Assembly (NCBI GenBank): GCA_965227695.1
Contig: OZ245760.1
Location: forward strand, 2,480,001 to 2,544,000
DNA length: 64,000 nucleotides
Source of the DNA: UBA1858 sp965227695
Lineage (GTDB): Bacteria; Pseudomonadota; Gammaproteobacteria; UBA4575
Reading direction: 5' to 3'
Shown: positions 1 to 9,462 of the stretch, in pieces
Layout of the letters: every line of letters begins with the position of its first letter
Numbering within the stretch: the stretch's first letter is position 1
The notes under the pieces: model-generated
What the model was told of the DNA's origin: nothing
Database searches by the model: none
Seen by the model: the letters and a program-made list of their open reading frames with translations, nothing else
Translations under genes and position numbers: made by a program

Positions 1-1612
1 TTAATATATATTTTTTAGTTCCATTTTTATATTTAAAATGATTGGGTAATCTCATACAGAATTCCGCCAAGTCTTTATCTAAAAACACCGCTCGCGACTC
101 AAGTGAATTCATCATCGATGCGCGATCAACTTTAGTCAATATATTACCGGGCATATAAAACTTAGTATAAAATTCCAGTGTTTTATCAATCATGTCTAGA
201 TTATTTCGTTCATTCCACACTTCAATTGCTTCGGAATATAATTCATCTGTTCTTACAGCCTTATTGAACAGCTCATTTATTTCACCAGGATCGCTTGGCG
301 CCAACCATACAGGATTCCATAATTGCTCATTGTAAGACAGCCCTTTCAAAGCGCGTTTAACTTTGAAATCAAAGGACATATTTGATCTGGAAATAGGTAA
401 CATTTCGGCAAGTCTAACCACACCTTTATGCAATAGTTTAGGGACAATTTTTTTATAAATTTCAGCTAATTTTAGCGCATTGAAAGGATCATAACCTGCA
501 AAAAGTTCATCGCCGCCATCACCACTTAAAGCAACCTTTACATACTGACGAGTATACTCACTCAAAAAGTACGTTGGGATTATTGACGCATCGCCAACAG
601 GTTCATCGAGCCTACTTAATATAGCTGGACATAAATTTTTCGCATCATTCAAGTATAGTTTTTTTTGAAGATTCTCTACTTCAAAATATTCGGCAATATT
701 ATTAGCATACTCAGATTCGTCGAATGAATTTTCATTGAAGCCAATGGTGAATGTTTTTATTTTTGACTTATCCATACTTTTGCATGTGTATGCGAGGATT
801 GCACTCGAGTCAATTCCACCACTTAGAAACAACCCCAATGGTACATCACTCATTAATCTAGATTTAACCGCATTTTCTATCAAATAATCCAACTCTTCGA
901 TCACTCGCCCTTCATCGGTCAAACTTAAATCTGGTTCCAACCTGAATTTCCAATACTCATTGGAAATAATTTTTTTATTGTGTAAGTCATAGGATATCGA
1001 GTGTCCTGGTTTTAATTTATAGCAATTTTTATAAATTGTTAACGGTGCAGGAACATAGCCATATGCAAAATATTTTTGTACAGCAAGACTATCTAACTCA
1101 GGGCTTACAACCGTATGCTTTGTAACCGAACCTAACTCTGAAGAAAATATTAAGTTTTTATGGTCAAAATAGTAATATAGTGGTTTTTCACCAAATCTAT
1201 CTCGTGCCATAAATATCTGGTGATTCAATCGATCATAAATGACAAACGCAAACATTCCGTTCAAATACTTTGGTATATCAGTCCCCCATTTCTTATATCC
1301 ATTAAGTATTACTTCTGTATCAGAGTGTGATGTTTTAAATTTATACCCATCAGCAGTTAACGAATTACGCAAGCTTAAGCAGTTGTATATTTCCCCATTA
1401 AATACCAAAATAACTTCATCATTACTGTCTCGCATAGGTTGATGACCACCTTCAATATCGACAACAGACAACCGCTGATGAGCCAAAAATACTGCCTTAG
1501 ATTTATCAGAATATAACCCTCTACCGTCAGGGCCACGATGGACGATATCGTCTGCCATTGAAATTAAATCATGATCAGACCCTTCACCAACAAATCCAGC
1601 TATCCCACACAT
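1..1612 (-). CDS. asnB: Asparagine synthase-type amidotransferase, 3' end beyond window
   Basis: Glutamine-hydrolysing asparagine synthase family, which transfers amide nitrogen to a carboxylate. The start is ATG at 1610-1612, giving MCGIAGFVGEG with the catalytic N-terminal Cys2 of class II glutaminase domains. HRGPDG follows near residue 25. The ATP-pyrophosphatase motif SGGIDSS lies at about residue 262. The frame stays open to the window edge (about 537 codons visible, family usually 600-650), so the C-terminus is missing. It is the last visible gene of the polysaccharide cluster, 46 bp after a GT2 gene. In such clusters these proteins often amidate sugar acids rather than make free asparagine. 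That role is inferred from context. It is a distinct paralogue of the copy at 7504-9444. Confidence 0.93.
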   Translation of the reverse strand, partial: MCGIAGFVGEGSDHDLISMADDIVHRGPDGRGLYSDKSKAVFLAHQRLSVVDIEGGHQPMRDSNDEVILVFNGEIYNCLSLRNSLTADGYKFKTSHSDTEVILNGYKKWGTDIPKYLNGMFAFVIYDRLNHQIFMARDRFGEKPLYYYFDHKNLIFSSELGSVTKHTVVSPELDSLAVQKYFAYGYVPAPLTIYKNCYKLKPGHSISYDLHNKKIISNEYWKFRLEPDLSLTDEGRVIEELDYLIENAVKSRLMSDVPLGLFLSGGIDSSAILAYTCKSMDKSKIKTFTIGFNENSFDESEYANNIAEYFEVENLQKKLYLNDAKNLCPAILSRLDEPVGDASIIPTYFLSEYTRQYVKVALSGDGGDELFAGYDPFNALKLAEIYKKIVPKLLHKGVVRLAEMLPISRSNMSFDFKVKRALKGLSYNEQLWNPVWLAPSDPGEINELFNKAVRTDELYSEAIEVWNERNNLDMIDKTLEFYTKFYMPGNILTKVDRASMMNSLESRAVFLDKDLAEFCMRLPNHFKYKNGTKKYIL

Positions 1613-1658
1613 TTACAATTTCAAAACTTTAGTTAACTATTATTTTTACTAAACATTA

Positions 1659-2621
1659 TTATTTATTTGTATTATTTACCTTATTCATTACGATATAGGA
1701 TTTTTTGTCTTGCGACTCAAAATAGGTCCTCATAATCATTTCCGCCAATATCCCCATCAAAATACACATCACACCGGTTATAAATGTCATCGTTGTAAAC
1801 AATGGCAATGGTGTTTCAATTAATGACTTGCCACCAAAGAATTTAAAGTAGATAGCAATTATAAATGCTATGAACGACGTTGATAGAAATATAAAGCCTA
1901 TACCACCAAAAAAGTAAATTGGCTTTTTAAGGTATTTACTTAAAAACCTAACCACCATCAAATCTAATAATACTTTGAATATACGACTCATCCCATATTT
2001 TGATTGGCCATGTATTCTTTTATGGTGATTTACTGGGATTTCCGTAACTTTAGCGCCAATCAAATTGGCATAGATAGGTATAAAACGATGCATTTCTCCG
2101 TAAAGTTTCATTCCCTCCATCGCAGATTTGCGATATGCTTTCAATGTACATCCATAATCATGCAGACTGACGCCAGATACTATTGAGATAAGCTTATTCG
2201 CCACTCTACTCAGCAAGTTTCTTTTTATAGCATGGTCTTGTCTGTCCTTTCGCCAGCCTGAAACCACGTCATACCCTTCTTGTAACTTATCGAGGAGATG
2301 TGGAATGTCCCTGGGATCATTCTGGAGATCAGAGTCAATAGGAATAATCACATCACCATTGGCATTATCAAACCCCGCCATCATGGCAGCAGTCTGTCCA
2401 AAATTTCTTCTAAAATGAATAACAGTTAATTTCCTATACTTTTTCGTTAATTGGTTTAGCAAGTCAGTAGATCCATCTTCGCTGCCATCATTAACCGCTA
2501 TCACTTCATACTCATAGCTCAAATTATCAAGTACTTGAGTTATGTTTTCCAATAGAATCTCGATATTATCTTGCTCATTATAAACTGGGATGATTACAGA
2601 GAGTTTATCTATCTTTTCCAT
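1659..2621 (-). CDS. GT2 family glycosyltransferase, polyprenyl-phosphate type
   Basis: A 320-residue protein with an N-terminal GT-A fold: SVIIPVYNE, then NDGSEDGS and the metal-binding DSDLQND motif near residue 100. Two hydrophobic helices near the C-terminus (YFFGGIGFIFL and the TFITGVMCILMG region) match the ArnC/GtrB/DPM1-like group, which puts a sugar on undecaprenyl phosphate at the inner membrane. I start at the ATG giving MEKIDKLSV. The longer frame would begin with TTG eight codons upstream and has no better ribosome site. The neighbours suggest it feeds a lipid-linked sugar to O-unit or exopolysaccharide modification. The donor sugar cannot be read from sequence. Confidence 0.9.
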   Translation of the reverse strand: MEKIDKLSVIIPVYNEQDNIEILLENITQVLDNLSYEYEVIAVNDGSEDGSTDLLNQLTKKYRKLTVIHFRRNFGQTAAMMAGFDNANGDVIIPIDSDLQNDPRDIPHLLDKLQEGYDVVSGWRKDRQDHAIKRNLLSRVANKLISIVSGVSLHDYGCTLKAYRKSAMEGMKLYGEMHRFIPIYANLIGAKVTEIPVNHHKRIHGQSKYGMSRIFKVLLDLMVVRFLSKYLKKPIYFFGGIGFIFLSTSFIAFIIAIYFKFFGGKSLIETPLPLFTTMTFITGVMCILMGILAEMIMRTYFESQDKKSYIVMNKVNNTNK

Positions 2622-2645
2622 ATTTATATACTGATTCCTAATCAA

Positions 2646-2914
2646 TTTTGCGTTCTATTTCTTTAATTTTCATACTATTCTGTCCTTAATAGTTATATTT
2701 TTGGTTATGCACTTGCAATAAATTTGTTCCTCTTGTGTCATCAAACCAGATATGTTTATTTAGAATAATTTCTTGTTGTCTAAATAGATACAAGTTATAG
2801 CAACCAACATATACTCTATGCTAACCACAGCCAACGCTCATTGCATGTTAATATCGTGATTCATCAATTTATTCATTTTTATTTCTAAAACGCATCAATT
2901 TACAGCTCATCCAT
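2646..2914. other. A+T-rich intergenic gap in the polysaccharide cluster
   Basis: This gap of about 270 bp separates the membrane protein gene from the GT2 gene and is the only long gap within the cluster. I see no convincing ORF, tRNA or strong hairpin. It may carry a promoter for the GT2 and asnB pair, but no good sigma70 match stands out. Confidence 0.4.
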
Positions 2915-4285
2915 TTATTTTTTCGACTGCAGAAAATTAATAAAAATCACCGGGAATATGCATAACGTAATTATTTTCAATGGGTATAAATAACGCGCTT
3001 CAAAGTGAATGATAAAATGCGGGATTAACGTTCCTATAACAACAGCAAAAAGAAATAAAGAACATGTCATATCTAGAACTGTCCTACGGATAATCGCAAT
3101 TACAAAAATACCCAGTGTCATAGCCAATAGCATAACATTAATAAAAAATGTATATATACTTTCACTCTTTCGTCCCTCCTTAAACCAGTATTTATACAAA
3201 TAAGGCAACTTGTAATAAACCCATTCAAATGGATTAGTAAGCAGAGTTAATTTCGTTTGATAAATAAGGTTACTCATCCATTGTTCATTATTTCTATTTT
3301 CAGTAATATCCCCTTGCTGAAATGACTGACACAAAAGCGGTTTAATCTTACAGGCTGACGCATTAACTCCGCCTGCAACAACAAAATCTGCCAATTGATG
3401 ATCAGGCATCCATATATATGCGTAAATATATTGGCCATTCACCCAACCTGGTTCATGGATTATCCTCCATGGTAAAGTAGTTATAAAAAAAACACTTAAT
3501 ACTATTAGTGAGTTTTTCATGACAACTTTATATTCCTTATTCCAAGTAATAGCTGATTTTTTAAACTCTATTTTTTTCAAAAACTCAATCAAATGATAGA
3601 ATGTAAAAAATAACAACACTAGACATGCAAACATACGCATATATATATCAAAACTCGCCTTCATGTAGGCTGAAAATGAAAAACACAATCCCGCAAAAAT
3701 AAGCAACTTGCGACTATTTGCCATGAAGATCGATTCTACTAAGTATAGTAATCCCAATATAAAAGGCGTGATAGCAAATGTTTCTGCGCCAAGCGCACCA
3801 CTCGTGAGTGTTATATTCCTAAATGGCGATATTAGAAAACAGCTGATTGGAATCAAAAAGGCTAACCATATGCTACAACCTATTACATCATGCAAAATAG
3901 TGCATAGCTTATTGAATACTACACTCCAGGCTAAAAATCCTAACATAAAAATTATCAGGACTACTGGCGCATTTTCACCAAGCAAGGATAATATTCCGTG
4001 CAACACAAACATACCGGGCGCCCAAAGATTGACGTAAGATCCATCCAGAAATTCTGAGATATCTTTTACAAGATTTTCGCCGCCCCTTGCATAAGAAGCG
4101 ATGTCTGCGGGCCCAAAAACTTCCTGAATCTCTTTATTACTTCCAGTCACAAATAATAATTTATCGTCAGAACTGGCTATTACAGTATCCAAACCTTGCG
4201 GAAAGGCTAATACTATAAAAATTATTAGGTATCCCAGCCATGCAAACTTTAGTAAAAATTCATGACTTTTCATTTTAGACCACAT
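2915..4285 (-). CDS. Multispanning membrane protein, possible GT-C glycosyltransferase
   Basis: A 456-residue very hydrophobic protein with roughly ten or more membrane segments, the first at residues 14-28. After the first helix comes a periplasmic-looking loop with FGPADIASYARGGENLV and then WAPGMFVLHGILSLLG. An acidic residue and a tyrosine in the first outer loop is the layout of GT-C enzymes (GT39/ArnT-like), which use polyprenyl-phosphate sugars. A GT2 lipid-sugar synthase lies next to it, which fits this pairing. I do not recognise a named family, so the function is inferred from topology and context. An internal ATG four codons in (MKSHEF) is an alternative start, and neither has a strong ribosome site. 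Confidence 0.6.
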   Translation of the reverse strand: MWSKMKSHEFLLKFAWLGYLIIFIVLAFPQGLDTVIASSDDKLLFVTGSNKEIQEVFGPADIASYARGGENLVKDISEFLDGSYVNLWAPGMFVLHGILSLLGENAPVVLIIFMLGFLAWSVVFNKLCTILHDVIGCSIWLAFLIPISCFLISPFRNITLTSGALGAETFAITPFILGLLYLVESIFMANSRKLLIFAGLCFSFSAYMKASFDIYMRMFACLVLLFFTFYHLIEFLKKIEFKKSAITWNKEYKVVMKNSLIVLSVFFITTLPWRIIHEPGWVNGQYIYAYIWMPDHQLADFVVAGGVNASACKIKPLLCQSFQQGDITENRNNEQWMSNLIYQTKLTLLTNPFEWVYYKLPYLYKYWFKEGRKSESIYTFFINVMLLAMTLGIFVIAIIRRTVLDMTCSLFLFAVVIGTLIPHFIIHFEARYLYPLKIITLCIFPVIFINFLQSKK

Positions 4286-4345
4286 GTGATTAGATCATAT
4301 AAACTAAATTCATTGCAGCAACTTAATATCATCACTATTTATATA

Positions 4346-5209
4346 TTAAATAAGATTTAACAAATATGCTGAGTAATCGTTATTTCCCATTTTATTTGCT
4401 ATCATTTCAATAGATTCTTTTGTCAGCCAGCCTTTCTGATATGCAATCTCTTCTAAACATGCAATTTTATAGCCTTGCCTGGTTTCGATAGTTTCAACAT
4501 AATGTGCAGCTTCAAGTAATGATCTGGGTGTGCCTGTGTCCAGCCAAGCAAAACCACGCCCTAATATCTGTACATCCAGCTGATTTCTTCCTAAATATGT
4601 CTTATTAATAGAAGTTATTTCTAATTCTCCTCGATCAGAAGGCTCAACATTTTTAGCTATCTTTACTACATCGTTATCATAAAAATACAATCCTGTTACA
4701 GCATATCGACTTTTTGGTTTTGAAGGTTTTTCCTCGATAGATATAACTGACTTAGTAACCGAATCGAATTCTATAACACCAAACCTTTGTGGATCTGCAA
4801 CAGGGTAACCAAATACTGTCGCGCCTGTGTGGTTCTTGGCAACGTTACTCAAAGTAGCGCCAAACCCCTGTCCATAGAAAATATTATCACCCAGCACCAA
4901 ACAAACATTATCCTCACCGATATGCTTTTCTCCAATAGTGAATGCTTGCGCCAATCCCTTAGGTTCTTTTTGTATTGCATAATCAATATGCACACCATAT
5001 CGGCCTCCATCCCCTAACAATCTTTGATATGAACTTAGGTCGCATTCAGTTGTGATTACCAAAATTTCTCGTATATCAGCAAGCATTAAAACCGACAAAG
5101 GATAGTAAATCATCGGCTTGTCATAGATTGGGAGTAATTGCTTTGAGACACCCATTGTCGTTGGATATAAGCGTGTTCCATTGCCCCCCGCAAGGACTAT
5201 ACCTTTCAT
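4346..5209 (-). CDS. rmlA: Glucose-1-phosphate thymidylyltransferase
   Basis: Makes dTDP-glucose from dTTP and glucose-1-phosphate, the first step of dTDP-deoxysugar (for example rhamnose) synthesis in the cytoplasm. The 287 residues equal the usual RmlA length. The nucleotide-binding start is GIVLAGGNGTRLYP and then SKQLLPIYDKPMIYYPLS. The lid and active-site region has VLGDNIFYGQGF and IEEKP. The ATG overlaps the rmlB stop as ATGA (5206-5209), so the two are translationally coupled. rmlC and rmlD are not in this window. The end product could therefore be dTDP-rhamnose (if they lie elsewhere) or another dTDP-6-deoxyhexose. Confidence 0.97.
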   Translation of the reverse strand: MKGIVLAGGNGTRLYPTTMGVSKQLLPIYDKPMIYYPLSVLMLADIREILVITTECDLSSYQRLLGDGGRYGVHIDYAIQKEPKGLAQAFTIGEKHIGEDNVCLVLGDNIFYGQGFGATLSNVAKNHTGATVFGYPVADPQRFGVIEFDSVTKSVISIEEKPSKPKSRYAVTGLYFYDNDVVKIAKNVEPSDRGELEITSINKTYLGRNQLDVQILGRGFAWLDTGTPRSLLEAAHYVETIETRQGYKIACLEEIAYQKGWLTKESIEMIANKMGNNDYSAYLLNLI

Positions 5210-6285
5210 TCCTTAACTCCTTGTTTACTTCTAACACCCAATCGTTGGCTATGTATATACCCACCAGAAATTTTTTTGCACCACTCTGTATTTTCAAGAT
5301 ACCAATGGATTGTTTTTTTAATCCCTGTTTCAAACGTCTCTTTAGGACGCCAATTCAACTCATTGCTAATCTTTGTTGCATCAATCGCATATCTTAGATC
5401 GTGGCCTGGTCTATCTTCAACATATTCAATCAAGCTCCTGTAGTCATCAATCTGATTTGAAACCATGGGTCGTATATTATTAAGATATTCACATATTGTA
5501 TGAACAACTTCTATATTCGATTTTTCATTATATCCACCAATATTATAGGTTTGACCTGTCTTCCCCTGGGTAGCCACACAAACTAGTGCACGCACATGAT
5601 CGTCAACATATAACCAATCTCTCACCTGCTGACCATTCCCATAGACAGGCATACTCTTGCCATCAAGCGCATTTAATATCATCAGAGGAATTAGTTTTTC
5701 TACAAACTGATAAGGACCGTAATTATTTGAGCAATTAGATATTAAAGTAGGCATGCCGTATGTGCGATTCCATGCTCTTACCAAATGATCTGATGAAGCT
5801 TTTGATGCAGAGTATGGTGATGATGGATCATATGCAGTGGCTTCAGTAAAAAGCCCTTCATGCCCCAAGCTTCCATACACTTCATCCGTTGATATATGAT
5901 GGAATTTAAAGCGGTTACGTGCGTCCAAATCTAAACCTTCCCAATATGCACGTGCAGTCTCTAACAGGACGTAGGTCCCCACAATGTTTGTCTGTATAAA
6001 TTCTGCAGGGGCATCAATAGATCTATCGACATGTGATTCCGCAGCCAAATGCATCACAATATCTGGTTGATACTCCTGAAAGGTTTTACGCATTAAATTT
6101 GAGTCAGAAATATCACCATGAACAAATTTATAGCGCGAGTTTTCATCAACCATTGACAAAGAATCTAGATTTCCAGAATAGGTTAATTTATCAAGATTAA
6201 TTACACAATGGTTCGTTTCCAGAATCAAATACCTGATTAATGCCGAGCCAATAAACCCAGCACCGCCCGTAATAAGAAATCTCAT
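5206..6285 (-). CDS. rmlB: dTDP-glucose 4,6-dehydratase
   Basis: An NAD-dependent short-chain dehydrogenase/reductase that converts dTDP-glucose to dTDP-4-keto-6-deoxyglucose. The Rossmann motif TGGAGFIGS is at residues 7-15. HLAAESHVDRSI and STDEVYGSLG are typical of RmlB. The catalytic YSASKASSDH (YxxxK) is near residue 160. The length of 359 residues is normal. It precedes rmlA with a 4-nt overlap and follows a GT4 gene by 25 bp, so it is probably in one operon with the glycosyltransferases. The C-terminus runs slightly past the usual end (HSQRLGVRSKQGVKE), which is common in this family. Confidence 0.97.
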   Translation of the reverse strand: MRFLITGGAGFIGSALIRYLILETNHCVINLDKLTYSGNLDSLSMVDENSRYKFVHGDISDSNLMRKTFQEYQPDIVMHLAAESHVDRSIDAPAEFIQTNIVGTYVLLETARAYWEGLDLDARNRFKFHHISTDEVYGSLGHEGLFTEATAYDPSSPYSASKASSDHLVRAWNRTYGMPTLISNCSNNYGPYQFVEKLIPLMILNALDGKSMPVYGNGQQVRDWLYVDDHVRALVCVATQGKTGQTYNIGGYNEKSNIEVVHTICEYLNNIRPMVSNQIDDYRSLIEYVEDRPGHDLRYAIDATKISNELNWRPKETFETGIKKTIHWYLENTEWCKKISGGYIHSQRLGVRSKQGVKE

Positions 6286-6310
6286 GAATTGATACCTTTA
6301 TGTAATCTTT

Positions 6311-7495
6311 TTACAGCATTTTAAGTATACTTCGATAGAATTCCATCGAAGTCTTGTTTTCCTCAATAACTATGGATGAGAAATTTGAACTCTTTGTTAT
6401 TTTAATCAAATCGAGTAACTTATTAGAATATGTCTCGCAGTCACCCACCTTGACTAATTCCCCAAATTCACCGTTACAAAGTATTTCTCTTGCACCTGAG
6501 GGACAATCAGTACTGATAATTTTTTTTCCTAGCACCATCGCTTCTCTAAGAACATTAGGACAACCTTCCCAGCGAGAAGACAAAGCAAATACATCACAAT
6601 TTGAAATATAAGGATATGGATTAATTATGAAACCTGGCAGGAATACACGCTCTGTTAGAGATAGCTTTTGAATTAATCTTTCCAGATTGGAACGCTCTTT
6701 ACCCTCTCCCAAAATAACCAAATTAACAGATACTTTATCGGCTACGAGATAAAAAGCATTTATCAATGTGGCGAAATCTTTCTCTTTTTCAAGCCGCCCT
6801 ATTGATAATATAAAAGACCCATATATAGAAATTAATGATTTACGATCAACTAAAGATGCTCTATTTTTCATACCACTTATATCAAGTATGTTATACACAG
6901 CATGCACTTTATCTTTATTAATATGAAAATTTTCACATAAATCATACTTTACTCCATTAGAAACACATACCACTAAATTAGCCTTGTTATACCATTTTTT
7001 TACGAACCTTTTTAATAGACGAAAAAATATCGTATTCTTATTTCCAATTTCCTCAGATAGCGTTGTAGCCTCTCTAACAACAACCTTTATATTTTGATTG
7101 CTAGAATATTTAGCCCACAAAAGTGCCAGATTCGCAGTTGTTGGTGTACTTATAATAAAGTCTGGACAGTGTTGATTTATATAAGCAACCAACCCAGGTA
7201 TGACTTTTATTGCTTTAGGTAATTTTTTGGAAAAATATAATAAAAAAAACAACGGCTCCAGAGTAAATGTTTTCTTAAACAACCAACTGCGCACTGATTC
7301 ATACTTGATTTTACTCTCTTCAAGATTAATCAAGTTAACTGTCTTTGGAATTTCCTCTAATAATGGCCCCTTTGCTGAGGCAACCAGCATATCTACACTA
7401 TCACCCTCAGAGATAAAAAAACTAGCCAGGTTCAGCATTGCTTTTTCCATGCCCCCACCGGATAAACTACTCATGAACAGTGCAACTTTAGCCAT
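6311..7495 (-). CDS. GT4 family glycosyltransferase
   Basis: A 394-residue GT-B fold enzyme. The N-terminal MSSLSGGGMEKAMLNLA is the acceptor-side glycine-rich start. The C-terminal half has SIGRLEKEKDF, LGEGKERSNLE and the nucleotide-sugar site SSRWEGCPNVLREAM followed by DCPSGAREIL, all characteristic of GT4. It acts at the cytoplasmic face, adding one sugar to a growing lipid-linked unit. Donor and acceptor cannot be deduced. It sits 8 bp after the asnB copy and 25 bp before rmlB, on the same strand. The base composition is A+T-rich like the rest of the cluster. Confidence 0.93.
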   Translation of the reverse strand: MAKVALFMSSLSGGGMEKAMLNLASFFISEGDSVDMLVASAKGPLLEEIPKTVNLINLEESKIKYESVRSWLFKKTFTLEPLFFLLYFSKKLPKAIKVIPGLVAYINQHCPDFIISTPTTANLALLWAKYSSNQNIKVVVREATTLSEEIGNKNTIFFRLLKRFVKKWYNKANLVVCVSNGVKYDLCENFHINKDKVHAVYNILDISGMKNRASLVDRKSLISIYGSFILSIGRLEKEKDFATLINAFYLVADKVSVNLVILGEGKERSNLERLIQKLSLTERVFLPGFIINPYPYISNCDVFALSSRWEGCPNVLREAMVLGKKIISTDCPSGAREILCNGEFGELVKVGDCETYSNKLLDLIKITKSSNFSSIVIEENKTSMEFYRSILKML

Positions 7496-7503
7496 CTAGC
7501 AGC

Positions 7504-9444
7504 CTACTGATTCCATGCCTGAAACATGAGAATCGACCATAGAATATCACTATGATTGCGCCAGCCTGACTGATGCTGATTCCATAACCTGTTTACTCCC
7601 TGTTCGTTAAAGTACCCCTGTTGCCTGATCTTGGAGGGTTCCAGTAAGCTCTCGGACCAGTCGGCCAGCGGTCCACGTAACCAGTGACCAATTGGCACGC
7701 CGAAGCCCATTTTTTTTCTATCGGTCAATTCCACGGGTATATACCTTGCCAATATTTCTTTTAATATTCTTTTACCGCCCACCTGATCCGCTTTCATTTC
7801 AAATGGCAGCAACCACGAAAACTCAGCGACCTCTTTATCCAGTAGCGGTGAGCGTGCTTCAAGACTGGTTGCCATGCTTGCACGGTCCACCTTAACCAGA
7901 ATATCATCAGGCAAATAGCATAAAGTATCGATCAGCATCATGTTAAAAATTGGGTCTGCATGATCTGGCCAGGCAGACTGATTAGCCAACACAGTATTTG
8001 ATATGCTGCTACCGGGAACAAGTTCTTCAATTGATTTATATCTTTTCATCATATTGACAAACAACTCCAGCGAACTCCTGGATGCCATTCGCCTCGATCG
8101 TTTATCCAGTTTTGAACCCAGACACTGCCAGCCTTTGGTATCCGCATTCGTTTTGGCACTCCCCAGCAAAAACCATAGCAGTCTGGCCAGCTTATCCATC
8201 GAATAGCCTATCACCGGCCTCAGGTTTACAGGTAATTTTTCATGTTTCTTCCAGTGCTCCATGCAACGGAAGTAGCGCGTATACCCTGCAAACAATTCAT
8301 CTCCGCCATCACCCGATAAAACAACTTTAACTTTTTGCCTTGCAAGCTTCGAAACCAGATAAGTAGGAATTTGAGAGACATCGCCAAATGGCTCATCATA
8401 AATCCGTGGCAATTCAGGAATTACATCCATGCAATCTTTTGGAGTGACATAAAGTTCAGTATGCTCTGTACCCAGATAGTTAGCAATTTTTTTAGCATGC
8501 TCGGCTTCATTATGTGTTGTCTCATGAAACCCTACCGAAAATGTTTTCACTGCATTTGGGGTTTGTGCCTGCATCATCGCAGTTACCAATGATGAGTCTA
8601 TACCTCCCGAAAGCAATGCACCTAACTCAACATCGGCAATCATCCGGCGATTTACCGCTTGTAGTAATACCTCTTCCAGCTTATCAACTGCATCCTGATA
8701 ACTTCCCTGAAAGGGTGTATTAACCCCGTCACATGCTTTATCGAATGCAGACCAGTAAACAACCGGTTTGCTCCCTTTTGAAAAATCCAATGAATCAAGC
8801 GTAATATAGGTGCCGGATTGCAATTTTCTTATATTCTCATAAATAGAGGCCGGTCCGTTTAACCAGGAATATTGTATAAATTGACCCAACGCAGCCCGAT
8901 CTATTTCATCATCAAAATCAGGATGCATCTTTAATGCTTTTAGCTCGGAACCAAAGAGAAATACGCCATTACACCAGCCATAGTATAGTGGCTTTTTACC
9001 CATTCTGTCTCTCGCTAGCGTAAGTGTTCTTGTTTCTTTATCCCACAGTGCAAACGCGAACATGCCGTTAATAACATCTAAGGTTTTATCTAGACCTTTA
9101 TGCGCGATACTTTCAAGCAATGTTTCTGTATCCGAATGTCCTTGAAACACTATTCCTGTTTTTTCCAGGTCCGCTTTTATTACCCGATAATTATATATTT
9201 CACCATTAAAAATAATCACATATCGATTATTTCTCGAGACCATTGGCTGATGCCCGGCAGAAGATAAATCAAGTATTGACAACCTCCTATGCGCGAATCC
9301 TATTCCCGCATTTACATCAACCCACTCGCCATGATCGTCAGGCCCACGATGTCTTAGCGTATCCCCCATCCTTTTCATTAAAGAAATGAACTCGTCATTT
9401 TTTAAAGTGGGATTTGAATATAGAACTCCAGCTATACCACACAT
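7504..9444 (-). CDS. asnB: Asparagine synthase (glutamine-hydrolysing), second copy
   Basis: A full-length 646-residue class II amidotransferase. The start MCGIAGVLYS has the nucleophile Cys2. HRGPDDHGEW and FNGEIYN belong to the glutaminase domain. The synthetase domain has LLSGGIDSSLVTAMM near residue 280 and VVLSGDGGDELFAGY. The C-terminus KKMGFGVPIGHWLRGPL is typical. Two asnB-type genes in one polysaccharide cluster suggest sugar-acid amidation. Related amidotransferases are regular members of exosortase-associated EPS loci, so the VPLPA-CTERM genes near 56-60 kb may be relevant. It lies between two GT4 genes with 8 and 18 bp gaps, so it is probably cotranscribed. Confidence 0.96.
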   Translation of the reverse strand: MCGIAGVLYSNPTLKNDEFISLMKRMGDTLRHRGPDDHGEWVDVNAGIGFAHRRLSILDLSSAGHQPMVSRNNRYVIIFNGEIYNYRVIKADLEKTGIVFQGHSDTETLLESIAHKGLDKTLDVINGMFAFALWDKETRTLTLARDRMGKKPLYYGWCNGVFLFGSELKALKMHPDFDDEIDRAALGQFIQYSWLNGPASIYENIRKLQSGTYITLDSLDFSKGSKPVVYWSAFDKACDGVNTPFQGSYQDAVDKLEEVLLQAVNRRMIADVELGALLSGGIDSSLVTAMMQAQTPNAVKTFSVGFHETTHNEAEHAKKIANYLGTEHTELYVTPKDCMDVIPELPRIYDEPFGDVSQIPTYLVSKLARQKVKVVLSGDGGDELFAGYTRYFRCMEHWKKHEKLPVNLRPVIGYSMDKLARLLWFLLGSAKTNADTKGWQCLGSKLDKRSRRMASRSSLELFVNMMKRYKSIEELVPGSSISNTVLANQSAWPDHADPIFNMMLIDTLCYLPDDILVKVDRASMATSLEARSPLLDKEVAEFSWLLPFEMKADQVGGKRILKEILARYIPVELTDRKKMGFGVPIGHWLRGPLADWSESLLEPSKIRQQGYFNEQGVNRLWNQHQSGWRNHSDILWSILMFQAWNQ

Positions 9445-9462
9445 AAATAATACTCAGTTGTA

